The notes under the pieces: generated by a model
Told to the model about the DNA's origin: nothing
The model's input: only the letters and a program-made list of their open reading frames with translations
Database searches by the model: none
Program-made: the position numbers and the translations under genes
Origin: Epilithonimonas hominis
GTDB lineage: Bacteria > Bacteroidota > Bacteroidia > Flavobacteriales > Weeksellaceae
NCBI RefSeq assembly: GCF_003730015.1
Contig: NZ_RJTU01000028.1
Location: 1 to 54,827, forward strand
Direction of reading: 5' to 3'
Length of the DNA stretch: 54,827 bases
Shown: positions 34,871 to 42,538 of the stretch, in pieces
Layout of the letters: every line of letters begins with the position of its first letter
Numbering within the stretch: position 1 is the stretch's first letter

Positions 34871-35650
34871 ATGCAATGGTTCGAAGAATGGTTTGATACA
34901 CCATATTATCATATTCTTTACAAAAATCACGATTACCAAGAAGCAGAAGATTTTCTGAATCTTTTAACTGATTACGTGAATCTTGAGAAAAATTCAAAAA
35001 TAATTGATTTAGCTTGTGGAAAAGGCAGACATTCGGTTTACCTTAACAAATTAGGTTATAATGTTTTAGGGTTGGATTTATCTGAGCAAAGTATCCGTTT
35101 TGATAAACAGTTTGAGACAGAAACTTTGAAGTTTCAAGTTCACGATATGCGAAATAAAATAGAAAGTGAGCATGTAGATGCGGTTTTCAATCTGTTTACG
35201 AGTTTTGGATATTTTGAAACGGAGGAAGAGGATAGAAGTGTTTTCCAGTCTGTTTCCGATGTATTGAAGGATGAAGGTTATTTCGTTTTGGATTTTCTGA
35301 ATTCTGATTATGTGAAAAATGGCATCGTTCCAAACAGTTCCATCGAAAGAGAAAATATTACCTTTAATATTCAAAAACATATTGAGAATGATTTTATTAT
35401 CAAAGAAATAGATTTTGAAGACCAAGGCAAAAAGTTTCATTTTTTCGAACGTGTAAAACTGACTTCTCCAGAGAAAATTCTGAAATTTGCAGAAGACTTT
35501 GGTTTTGAATTAATCCAGCGTTGGGGCGATTATCAATTGAACGAATTTGTTGAAAAGAGTTCTCAGAGATGTATTAACTTGTTTAAATGTCAGAAGTCGG
35601 AAGATGGAAGCGTGAAGACTTCCAGCATCCCACTTCCAATTTCCATCTAA
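34871..35650 (+). CDS. Class I SAM-dependent methyltransferase
   Basis: 259 aa. Starts MQWFEEWFDTPYYHILYKNHD, a conserved lead of a small bacterial methyltransferase group. SAM motif I IIDLACGKGRHSVYLNKLG is near residue 43 and motif II VLGLDLSEQS near 66. The substrate (metabolite or small molecule) is unknown. The last about 20 residues (QKSEDGSVKTSSIPLPISI) are encoded by a dispersed repeat also found near aguA; the natural C-terminus probably ended near INLFKC. The ZIP transporter starts three bases after the stop. Confidence 0.88.
   Translation: MQWFEEWFDTPYYHILYKNHDYQEAEDFLNLLTDYVNLEKNSKIIDLACGKGRHSVYLNKLGYNVLGLDLSEQSIRFDKQFETETLKFQVHDMRNKIESEHVDAVFNLFTSFGYFETEEEDRSVFQSVSDVLKDEGYFVLDFLNSDYVKNGIVPNSSIERENITFNIQKHIENDFIIKEIDFEDQGKKFHFFERVKLTSPEKILKFAEDFGFELIQRWGDYQLNEFVEKSSQRCINLFKCQKSEDGSVKTSSIPLPISI
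35589..35647 (+). repeat. Dispersed GTCAGAAGTC-type repeat, block 4, coding in a methyltransferase
   Basis: The first 17 bases (35589-35605) differ at one position from 19487-19503. The rest is an imperfect inverted repeat: GATGGAAG words near 35603-35610 face CACTTCCAATTTCCATC near 35631-35647. It encodes the last residues of the methyltransferase. Confidence 0.75.
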
Positions 35651-35653
35651 ATT

Positions 35654-36346
35654 ATGATAATTATTCTATTAATTTTAAGTGTTCTGATTGGCGTTTTTCT
35701 CGGAAAATATTTCGGAAGCAAACAACAGTTCGCCAAAAATCTTCTCATTTTAAGCGCAGGTTTCCTGATAACGATTTGCTTGAATGAAGTTTTTCCAGAA
35801 GTTTATCATTCCGAAGACCATAATATTGGGATTTTCGTGATTCTTGGAGTTCTAATTCAGATGTTATTGGAAAGTTTGACCAAAGGCTTTGAACACGGAC
35901 ATCTTCATCATCATTCGGATGAGCATTCTATCATTCCAGTTGCTTTGATTATTGGACTTTTTGTCCACGCTTTTATAGAAGGAATTCCTTTGTCCCACGA
36001 GAAAGAAACGTTGTCGCCTTATCTTCTGGGTATTTTATTTCATAACATTCCGATTTCTTTTGTTTTGGGAAGTTTCTTGGCACACAGCAAAAATTTTACA
36101 ACCAAATTCTGGTTCATTGTTTTGGTATTTGCCTTGGCTTCACCTTTAGGAATAATTTTAGGAAAATACTTTGACGAAAATCTGAAAGTTTATTTCTTGG
36201 CAGTAGTGGGCGGAATTTTCCTTCATATTTCGTCCGTCATTATTTTTGAGAGCAACAAAAATCATAAGATGGACTGGCAAAAAATTGTCCTGGTTATCTG
36301 TGGTATTGCGCTAGCTTTAGGCGGGCATCTTTTTCATGGACACTGA
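35654..36346 (+). CDS. ZIP family metal transporter
   Basis: 230 aa inner-membrane protein with about seven to eight helices. A His-rich loop (HGHLHHHSDEHS, near residue 78) precedes the metal-site helices. These carry FVHAFIEGIP (near 104) and FHNIPISFVLGS (near 126), the paired His/Glu and His/Asn motifs of ZIP helices IV and V. It imports divalent metal such as zinc or iron. It is three bases downstream of the methyltransferase, so probably co-transcribed with it. Confidence 0.92.
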   Translation: MIIILLILSVLIGVFLGKYFGSKQQFAKNLLILSAGFLITICLNEVFPEVYHSEDHNIGIFVILGVLIQMLLESLTKGFEHGHLHHHSDEHSIIPVALIIGLFVHAFIEGIPLSHEKETLSPYLLGILFHNIPISFVLGSFLAHSKNFTTKFWFIVLVFALASPLGIILGKYFDENLKVYFLAVVGGIFLHISSVIIFESNKNHKMDWQKIVLVICGIALALGGHLFHGH

Positions 36347-36391
36347 TTAAAAAATTTTATTTTACCAAAGGAAAATCCTAAATTTACCTAA

Positions 36392-36775
36392 ATGTTTTTT
36401 ATGGGATTTTTAGATCAAATATTCGGAAAAAAAGAAGATCAGGATCACAGTACATCGCTGTGGAAGAAAATAGAATCACAAAAAGATCTGGATGCAGCAT
36501 TAGAAAAATCTTCTCAGCAAAAAGTTCTGATTTTCAAACACTCTACGAAATGCTTTATCAGCAAAACCGTACTTCGTTCCTTCGAAAAGCAAATGCAGGA
36601 GTCGGATAAAAATTTTGGTTATTATTTTCTTGATCTTTTGGCGTACAGATCTATTTCGAATGAAATAGAATCACGCTTTGACGTTGTACATCAAAGCCCG
36701 CAGCTTATTGTTTTAGAAAACGGAAAAGCGATTTACAATGCTTCTCATCAAAATATTGATCTGGATAAAATATAA
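36392..36775 (+). CDS. ytxJ: Bacillithiol system redox-active protein YtxJ
   Basis: 127 aa thioredoxin-fold protein. The LIFKHSTKCFISKTV segment (Cys54) is the single-cysteine monothiol active site typical of YtxJ, and QSPQLIVLENGKAIYNASH near residue 102 holds the cis-Pro region. YtxJ proteins are thought to be debacillithiolating bacilliredoxin-like factors, which suggests that the host makes bacillithiol. The start may be Met1 or Met4 (36401). A TAAATTTA -7-like motif lies five bases before Met1. Confidence 0.88.
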   Translation: MFFMGFLDQIFGKKEDQDHSTSLWKKIESQKDLDAALEKSSQQKVLIFKHSTKCFISKTVLRSFEKQMQESDKNFGYYFLDLLAYRSISNEIESRFDVVHQSPQLIVLENGKAIYNASHQNIDLDKI

Positions 36776-36805
36776 TACACCTCCTAAACTTAACAAAAAT
36801 TGCAA

Positions 36806-37399
36806 ATGGAATATAATAACTTTCGGAATCATCTTTCCAGAATACTAGGTGTGCCAATAGAAAGCTTGGAAATGTGCTCTTCATTTTATGAAATAAAGCA
36901 CGCTAAAAAGAATGAAGTTATTCTGAGAGAAGGCGAGGTCTCTGACTGCACATTTTTCGTAGAAAAAGGACTTTTGCGAATGTATTCTATTGATAAAGCT
37001 GGAAAGGAACATGTGATACAATTTGCTCCGGAAAACTGGATTATCTCTGATACCACTAGCCAACTACTGAATGAAAAATCCAGGTTTTACATAGAAGCTA
37101 TTGAGGATAGCATCATTGTGGTAACAAGAGAAGGTTTTTTTGAAAACTTATCTAAAATCTATCCCGATGTAGCAGAAAAAAATCAAAGGCTGATGTTCAA
37201 TCACATCAAAAACCTACAAAACAGAGTGAATGCTTTAATCAGTACAACGGCAGAAGAACGCTATCTGGATTTTATAAAGAAATATCCGGACCTGATGCTC
37301 AGAGCACCACAATGGATGGTAGCATCTTACTTGGGAATTACGGCAGAAAGTCTGAGCCGGGTGAGAAAAGAACTGGCCAAGAAAAAATTTGAAATTTAA
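36806..37399 (+). CDS. Crp/Fnr family transcriptional regulator
   Basis: 197 aa. Cyclic-nucleotide-binding-like beta barrel (about 20-120, ILREGEVSDCTFFVEKGLLRMY) plus a C-terminal winged helix with recognition helix YLGITAESLSRVRKEL (near 173-188). No FNR-type N-terminal Cys cluster, so it does not sense oxygen through an Fe-S cluster. The effector is unknown. ATG 36806 is chosen over TTG 36800. The nuclease gene overlaps its 3' end by 11 bases, and a GNAT gene follows, giving a three-gene operon. Confidence 0.9.
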   Translation: MEYNNFRNHLSRILGVPIESLEMCSSFYEIKHAKKNEVILREGEVSDCTFFVEKGLLRMYSIDKAGKEHVIQFAPENWIISDTTSQLLNEKSRFYIEAIEDSIIVVTREGFFENLSKIYPDVAEKNQRLMFNHIKNLQNRVNALISTTAEERYLDFIKKYPDLMLRAPQWMVASYLGITAESLSRVRKELAKKKFEI

Positions 37400-37901
37400 G
37401 ATTTTGAAATATTTCCTTTTATTGCTTTTCAGCAGTGTGTATTATTTTAGTCAGGATGTGGATGCCAATTTGAGGAACCAAACTTTTTCTGCAAAAGTGA
37501 TTGGCATTTCTGATGGCGACACGATGGAAGTCCTATTTAGATACAAGCCTATAAAAATAAGATTAGCTCATATTGACGCTCCGGAAAAAAGAGGAACTCA
37601 ACCTTTTGGGAATAACTCAAAGAAGGCATTGTCAGATCTTTGTTTCGGGAAAATTGTGACTGTCCAATCCGAAAAATATGATCGTTACAAGCGTTTGATC
37701 GCTGTGATCATTACTGATAAAAATAAAAACGTAAATAAAGAAATGCTTCGGCTAGGAATGGCATGGCATTATAAAAAATATTCCAACAACGCTGAGTATG
37801 CTCAATTGGAAAATCTGGCAAGAAAAAATAGGGTAGGACTTTGGCAAGATCAGAATGCCATTGCACCTTGGCTATGGCGAGAAAATAAAAAGAAAAAATG
37901 A
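37389..37901 (+). CDS. Thermonuclease family (SNase-like) nuclease
   Basis: About 170 aa. An N-terminal signal peptide (KYFLLLLFSSVYYFS) is followed by a staphylococcal-nuclease OB fold. Motifs are GISDGDTMEVL, IRLAHIDAPE (catalytic Arg and Asp), and EKYDRYKRLIA (second Arg/Tyr block). It is a secreted or periplasmic Ca-dependent nuclease. No in-frame ATG precedes the signal peptide; the start must be TTG at 37389 or 37404. It overlaps the Crp-like gene, which suggests translational coupling. The GNAT gene overlaps its stop as ATGA. Confidence 0.9.
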   Translation: MKFKILKYFLLLLFSSVYYFSQDVDANLRNQTFSAKVIGISDGDTMEVLFRYKPIKIRLAHIDAPEKRGTQPFGNNSKKALSDLCFGKIVTVQSEKYDRYKRLIAVIITDKNKNVNKEMLRLGMAWHYKKYSNNAEYAQLENLARKNRVGLWQDQNAIAPWLWRENKKKK

Positions 37902-38344
37902 ATCAAGAAATTTTAAGGGCCGAAATTACCGATATACCTGTATTATGTAAAATGATGAAGGATTTTTATGCCATAGATCATTACCCCTTCAACGAGAATC
38001 TGGTTACAAAAAATTTTGAAATATTTATTGAAAATGACAAATATGGCGAATGTTTCAAAATCATCTCTGAGGAGCAGATTGCAGGATATATTATTCTTAC
38101 AAAATATTTCAGTTTCGAGTTTGGAGGCGAGATTTTGTTTTTAGATGAATTGTACATTAAACCAGAATATCAGGGAAAATCTCTCGGGAAAAAGTCTCTG
38201 GAATTCGTAAAAGACTATTCAGCTGAAAAAAAGTTTCCTGTTGTACTTCTGGAAATAGAAAACCATAATGAGAAAGCAAAAAAGCTTTATGAACATTATG
38301 GCTTCCAAAAGCATAAACGGAGTCTGATGATTCTTAAGAATTAG
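37898..38344 (+). CDS. GNAT family N-acetyltransferase
   Basis: 148 aa. GNAT fold with the acetyl-CoA pyrophosphate loop YIKPEYQGKSLGKKSLEF (near residues 87-104) and the C-terminal IENHNEKAKKLYEHYGFQKH motif (near 124). The acceptor substrate is unknown. Its ATG overlaps the nuclease stop (ATGA), so it is the third gene of the regulator-nuclease-acetyltransferase operon, and a terminator follows. Confidence 0.9.
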   Translation: MNQEILRAEITDIPVLCKMMKDFYAIDHYPFNENLVTKNFEIFIENDKYGECFKIISEEQIAGYIILTKYFSFEFGGEILFLDELYIKPEYQGKSLGKKSLEFVKDYSAEKKFPVVLLEIENHNEKAKKLYEHYGFQKHKRSLMILKN

Positions 38345-38347
38345 AAA

Positions 38348-38376
38348 GGCTTTAGAATTTCTAAAGCCATTTTATT
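38348..38376 (+). terminator. Terminator after the GNAT gene
   Basis: Nine-base stem GGCTTTAGA / TCTAAAGCC, loop ATT, followed by ATTTTATT. It separates convergent transcripts. Confidence 0.8.
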
Positions 38377-38392
38377 ATATAAAATTTATCTT

Positions 38393-38641
38393 TTATTTGT
38401 CGATGGAGCCCATTACTTTCTGGGCAAAAGAATTAAGTGCGTCTTTTTCACTCATTCCGTTTTTTACATTAGCGTGAACTTCTAAAGCACCGCAGATATT
38501 GGTTATCAACTCACCAGCAACATTCATATCTTCCTCAGAAACATTACGGAACTCGCAAAAACTTTCTAAAACTTCTAGCGTAGCTTCTAGTTTTTCCGGC
38601 GTTTGATTCTGGTAAAATTGTCTTATGATTGGTAATTTCAT
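38393..38641 (-). CDS. Small conserved protein linked to thioredoxin/peroxiredoxin (DUF6952-like)
   Basis: 82 aa, helical, soluble, with no signal peptide and two non-motif cysteines (SFCEFRN, NICGAL). It resembles small flavobacterial proteins encoded next to thioredoxin and peroxiredoxin genes. Here it lies 52 bases after the thioredoxin gene on the same strand. A role in the peroxide/thiol pathway is a context inference only. Confidence 0.75.
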   Translation of the reverse strand: MKLPIIRQFYQNQTPEKLEATLEVLESFCEFRNVSEEDMNVAGELITNICGALEVHANVKNGMSEKDALNSFAQKVMGSIDK

Positions 38642-38693
38642 TTTAATAAATTTAGAAATTATAACATTTAGAGATTAAGAAATTTCTTAATTT

Positions 38694-39005
38694 TTAACCT
38701 TTTAATTCGCTGAAAAGATTGTTAAGGCTTTCAGCCTGATTGGTTTGAACCTGATTTTTCAAACTTCCCCCTTCAAATGCTGCAAAAGTTGGTAGATTAT
38801 CTACCGTTGCCAATTTTCTGCTTTCCGGAAATTTTTCTGCATCCACATAATAAAAAGGGATATCTTCATTTTCTGCAGCTAATTTTTTGAACTTTGGCTT
38901 CATAATTCTGCAGTTTCCACACCAAGTTGCTCCATATTGAACCATTACTTTGTCATTCTCCTGAATGATTTGCTGTAATGTGTCTCCTGTAAGTTCTATA
39001 TACAT
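38694..39005 (-). CDS. Thioredoxin family protein
   Basis: 103 aa, single thioredoxin domain with active site WCGNC (Cys29/Cys32) and cis-Pro in NLPTFAAFEGG. Cytoplasmic, with no signal peptide. The non-standard GN dipeptide between the cysteines differs from the GP of general thioredoxins. It sits directly downstream of a 2-Cys peroxiredoxin on the same strand and is a likely reductant for it. Confidence 0.92.
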   Translation of the reverse strand: MYIELTGDTLQQIIQENDKVMVQYGATWCGNCRIMKPKFKKLAAENEDIPFYYVDAEKFPESRKLATVDNLPTFAAFEGGSLKNQVQTNQAESLNNLFSELKG

Positions 39006-39043
39006 TTTTGTGATTTTTTAAATGTGATAATTATTAACTTGAA

Positions 39044-39089
39044 AATATGATGATTTGTTAATGAGTTGATAAAAACAAATCATCATATT
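39044..39089. repeat. 16-base perfect inverted repeat between prx and trx
   Basis: Arms AATATGATGATTTGTT (39044-39059) and AACAAATCATCATATT (39074-39089) with a 14-base loop. No T run, so not a typical terminator. Flanking words TAATGAG/CTCATTA extend the symmetry. Confidence 0.75.
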
Positions 39090-39108
39090 ATCTCATTATC
39101 AAATCGAT

Positions 39109-39741
39109 TTAGTTTTTGCTTAGGTACTCAGCAACACCTTTTCTGTCGGCGTTCATTGCGTCTTTACCTTCTTCCCAGTTAGCAGGACAAACTTCACCAT
39201 GCTTCTGAACGTGTGCATATGCGTCAACAAGTCTCAGATATTCTTTCACGTTTCTTCCCAGCGGCATATCATTCACAGACTCGTGGAAAATTCTCCCCGT
39301 TTCATCGATAAGGTAAGTCGCTCTGTAAGTTACGTTAGATCCTGTAAATACCTCGTTTCCTTCTTCATCATATTCCAAATCCTGATCTACAATTCCAAGA
39401 ATATTTGCTAATTGTCTGTGTGTGTCTGCTAGAATTGGATATGTTACACCTTCTATTCCGCCATTATCTTTTGGGGTGTTTAGCCAAGCGAAATGAACTT
39501 CGTTCGTGTCGCAAGAAGCTCCGATTACGATTGTATTTCTTTTTTGGAACTCTGGCAAAGCCTCTTGAAACGAGTGTAGTTCTGTTGGACAAACGAAAGT
39601 GAAATCTTTCGGATACCAGAATAAAAGTACTTTTTGCTGATTATTAACCGCTTCTTCGAAGATGTTGATTTTAAGATCATCACCCATTTCACTCATTGCA
39701 TCAATTGCTACATTTGGAAATAATTTACCTACTAATGACAT
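39109..39741 (-). CDS. 2-Cys peroxiredoxin (AhpC/Prx1 type)
   Basis: 210 aa. Peroxidatic Cys51 in the FTFVCPTELHSF motif and resolving Cys185 in HGEVCPANW. The GASCDTNEVHFAWLNTPKDNGG segment is typical of the AhpC/Prx1 class. It reduces hydrogen peroxide and organic peroxides in the cytoplasm, with the adjacent thioredoxin as the probable electron donor (no AhpF in the window). A -7 motif lies at 39781-39788. Confidence 0.94.
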   Translation of the reverse strand: MSLVGKLFPNVAIDAMSEMGDDLKINIFEEAVNNQQKVLLFWYPKDFTFVCPTELHSFQEALPEFQKRNTIVIGASCDTNEVHFAWLNTPKDNGGIEGVTYPILADTHRQLANILGIVDQDLEYDEEGNEVFTGSNVTYRATYLIDETGRIFHESVNDMPLGRNVKEYLRLVDAYAHVQKHGEVCPANWEEGKDAMNADRKGVAEYLSKN

Positions 39742-39780
39742 AATATTTAAGTTTAAATTGTTTATTTAAATTTTCTGTGA

Positions 39781-39788
39781 CAAAATTA
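39781..39788 (-). promoter_or_regulatory. -7 promoter element for the peroxiredoxin operon
   Basis: Coding-strand TAATTTTG, exact TAnnTTTG, 39 bases before the ATG. A TTTTG occurs upstream at a longer than usual spacing (about 23 bases). Confidence 0.5.
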
Positions 39789-39912
39789 AACAGATTTTAT
39801 GAATTGGAAAACAAAATGTAATTTATAAAATCTATCGAAGTGAAAGATATGTCTCGACTTGAATTTATACCAAATTTCGGCAAAAAACATTAGAAAAAAA
39901 ATGATGAAACTC

Positions 39913-39943
39913 ATAAAAAAATCCGCTTTAATAAAGCGGATTT
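39913..39943 (-). terminator. Terminator after the aspartate aminotransferase gene
   Basis: Eleven-base stem AAATCCGCTTT / AAAGCGGATTT, loop AAT, with a top-strand A run on the left. Confidence 0.9.
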
Positions 39944-39948
39944 AATTA

Positions 39949-41139
39949 TTAAAACTGATCAAGACAATCTTTAATTCGTCTCATGGCTTCTCTCAGTTCT
40001 GCTTCAGAAGCTGCATAAGAAAAACGAATACATTCTGGACTTCCAAAACTTACACCGCCTACACAACCAACGTGTGCATTCTCCAGTAAGAACATGGCAA
40101 AATCATCTGAATCTTTAATTTCTGTTCCATTAAGATTCTTTCCGATGAAATAAGAAATGTCTGGGAAGAAGTAGAACGCACTTTTCGGAAGATTGCATTT
40201 GAAACCTTTGATGTCTTTCATCAAATCAAAAACCAAATCACGTCTTTTATGGAATTCTGAAATCATATACTGCAACTCAGACGGATCCATTTGTAAAGCA
40301 GTGATAGAAGCTCTTTGAGCAACTGTATTTGCGCCACTGGTCATTTGTCCCTGAACTTTGTCACAAGCACTTGCAAGCCATTCTGGACAAGCAGAATATC
40401 CGATTCTCCAACCCGTCATTGCAAACGCTTTACTCATTCCGTTTATCACTGCTGTTTGCTCATAAACTTGAGGGAAACTTGCTATAGAAACGTGCTCTCC
40501 TTCATAATTGATGAACTCATAAATTTCGTCAGAAATGATTGTTACATGCGGATATTTGGCCACAACATTGGCGATAGCTTCCAATTCTTCTCTTGTATAG
40601 AAACTTCCAGAAGGATTACAAGGCGAACTATAAAGTAAGGCTTTGGTTTTTGGCGTGATAGCTTTTTCTAATTGTTCAGCAGTAATTTTGAACTCTGTTT
40701 CAATAGAAGTTTCAATGAAAACCGATGTTCCACCAACCAATTTTACCATTTCGTCATAACTCACCCAATATGGAGCAGGAAGAATCACTTCATCTCCGTC
40801 ATTCACAATTGCCGACAGAACATTGATGATGGATTGTTTTGCGCCATTTGAAACACAAATTTGAGTGGGTTTATAATCTAGATTATTATCTCTTTTCAGT
40901 TTTGCAGAAATAGCTTGTCTGAGTTCTAAAAATCCTGGTACAGGCGAGTAGTGGCTGTAGTTTTCATTAATAGCATCAAAGGCTGCTTGTTTAATTTTTT
41001 GCGGAACATCGAAGTCTGGTTCTCCCAAAGTTAAACTAATAACATCTATTCCTGCGGCTTTCATCTCGCGCGCCTTATTACTCATTACAAAAGTCTGAGA
41101 ATAGCTCAGCCTGTTTAATCTGTCAGAAATCTTACTCAT
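39949..41139 (-). CDS. Aspartate aminotransferase, class I/II (subgroup Ib-like)
   Basis: 396 aa PLP enzyme: aspartate + 2-oxoglutarate to oxaloacetate + glutamate, or closely related specificity. Motifs are TLGEPDFDVPQ (near residue 36), PCNPSGSFY (near 175), SDEIYEF (near 203) and the PLP Lys in INGMSKAFAMTGWRIGY (near 236). The TGWRIGY pattern is typical of the bacterial Ib subgroup. MSKISDR (Met3 of the longest frame) is taken as the start. The -7 motif is at 41175-41182. Confidence 0.93.
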   Translation of the reverse strand: MSKISDRLNRLSYSQTFVMSNKAREMKAAGIDVISLTLGEPDFDVPQKIKQAAFDAINENYSHYSPVPGFLELRQAISAKLKRDNNLDYKPTQICVSNGAKQSIINVLSAIVNDGDEVILPAPYWVSYDEMVKLVGGTSVFIETSIETEFKITAEQLEKAITPKTKALLYSSPCNPSGSFYTREELEAIANVVAKYPHVTIISDEIYEFINYEGEHVSIASFPQVYEQTAVINGMSKAFAMTGWRIGYSACPEWLASACDKVQGQMTSGANTVAQRASITALQMDPSELQYMISEFHKRRDLVFDLMKDIKGFKCNLPKSAFYFFPDISYFIGKNLNGTEIKDSDDFAMFLLENAHVGCVGGVSFGSPECIRFSYAASEAELREAMRRIKDCLDQF

Positions 41140-41469
41140 TATCAAAAGAATTATATTAATTACTTATAAATAAACAAATATAATTTTTTATCTCAGAAAA
41201 TGGAGTTTGAAAAGTCTATATTTTAGTAATTCAATTTCTTATTCGTTCTAAATCAATACTTAACAAAAATATAGAATGTTCCCTAATTGAGAATAGTTAT
41301 TTTACTGTTTGATTTTATTTTAATAAAAGTTTAAAATTATCAAAACATGCTCAAGGTAAAACAAAGAGTACATGTTTTTGTTTTCTAAGGCTCATTTTAA
41401 AACAACATTGTCAAATTCCCAACGGTATTTTTTTATAGATATTAACAAATCTTTTCATAATTTCGCCTT
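41140..41469. other. Divergent intergenic region between aminotransferase and rsmG
   Basis: About 330 AT-rich bases. On the minus strand a TATATTTG -7 element (top strand 41175-41182) serves the aminotransferase. On the plus strand TAATTTCG at 41458-41465, one mismatch from consensus, ends four bases before the rsmG ATG. Nothing else recognisable. Confidence 0.45.
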
Positions 41470-42105
41470 ATGTCTTTAGAATTAATTTTACAATATTTCC
41501 CAAATATTACCAGCGAACAAAAAAAACAATTTGCAGAACTAGAAGTGCTGTACAAAGATTGGAATGAGAAAATCAACGTGATTTCCAGAAAAGACACAGA
41601 CAGTCTTTATGAGAAACATATTCTTCACTCTTTAGGAATCGCAAAAGTGATGGCGTTTGCAGATAATACCAAAGTTTTGGATATCGGAACCGGAGGCGGT
41701 TTTCCTGGAATTCCTTTAGCAATTTTATTCCCTAATGTACAATTCACTTTGGTGGACAGCATCGGAAAAAAAATCACAGTGGTAAAAGGTGTTGCCGAAA
41801 GTCTCGGACTGAAAAATGTGACTGCTCATCATATGAGGGCAGAGCAGTTAAAGGAAAAATTCCATTTTGTGGTCAGCAGAGCCGTAACGCAGATGCCGGT
41901 TTTCCTAACTTGGCTGAGAGGAAAATTTGAAAAAGACCAATTCAATCCAAAGCATAACGGCGTTCTTTATCTAAAAGGCGGAGAATTAGCCGAAGAATTA
42001 GCAGGATTGAAAGCAGAAATTTTCAGTTTGAAAAATTATTTCGAAGGCGAATTTTTCGATACCAAAAAAGTAGTTTACCTTTCAAAAGGTAACTTCAATA
42101 ACTAA
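41470..42105 (+). CDS. rsmG: 16S rRNA (guanine527-N7)-methyltransferase RsmG
   Basis: 211 aa, typical length. Characteristic blocks are YKDWNEKINVISRKD (near residue 28), SAM motif VLDIGTGGGFPGIPLAI (near 70), VDSIGKKITVV (near 95) and FVVSRAVTQMP (near 137). It makes m7G527 in 16S rRNA; loss of the homologous enzyme gives low-level streptomycin resistance. A small lipoprotein gene follows 13 bases later, so the two are likely co-transcribed. Confidence 0.96.
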   Translation: MSLELILQYFPNITSEQKKQFAELEVLYKDWNEKINVISRKDTDSLYEKHILHSLGIAKVMAFADNTKVLDIGTGGGFPGIPLAILFPNVQFTLVDSIGKKITVVKGVAESLGLKNVTAHHMRAEQLKEKFHFVVSRAVTQMPVFLTWLRGKFEKDQFNPKHNGVLYLKGGELAEELAGLKAEIFSLKNYFEGEFFDTKKVVYLSKGNFNN

Positions 42106-42118
42106 ATTAGAAATGATT

Positions 42119-42538
42119 ATGAAGAAAGTATTTATTTTATCAGTTTTAGCGGTGTTTTTAGCATTTGCCGTTTCGTGCAAGGACAATGATGATTACAGCC
42201 AGATTGAAGAAGTTTTTGCAACCAAAATAGACAGCGTGAAAATCCCGATGGATACAATGTCTCTGGGTGTCACGCAGGAGATTTTAGCCTATTCTACGTT
42301 CAAAAAAACTTGTGAAGGTATTTACAGTTACGATTATAATTACACCAACGATTCGGTCCGCACAATCGCCAATTTTGCTTACAAAACCAATGACGTTTGT
42401 GGCGACGGAACTTATGTTGATGGTAGCAGAATTAACTTCAAACCCATAAAAATAGGAACTTATACTTTCAAATTCTGGACAGGAAAAGACACCGCTGGAA
42501 CCAATACTTTTCTTGAGAAAAAAGTGGTTGTAGAATAA
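42119..42538 (+). CDS. Putative lipoprotein, unknown function
   Basis: 139 aa. Lipoprotein signal peptide MKKVFILSVLAVFLAFAVSC with the lipid-modified Cys at residue 20 followed by KDND, an acidic stretch compatible with outer-membrane/surface export in Bacteroidota. The remainder is predicted beta-rich with two further cysteines (KKTCEGIY, NDVCGDG) that could form a disulfide. Start at ATG 42119 rather than 42113. No family recognised. Located just after rsmG; its transcript probably runs to the terminator at 42872. Confidence 0.75.
   Translation: MKKVFILSVLAVFLAFAVSCKDNDDYSQIEEVFATKIDSVKIPMDTMSLGVTQEILAYSTFKKTCEGIYSYDYNYTNDSVRTIANFAYKTNDVCGDGTYVDGSRINFKPIKIGTYTFKFWTGKDTAGTNTFLEKKVVVE

Noticed and set aside
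42113-42118. Upstream ATG as lipoprotein start
   Set aside because: Starting at 42119 gives a canonical MKK lipoprotein signal; the two extra residues add nothing.
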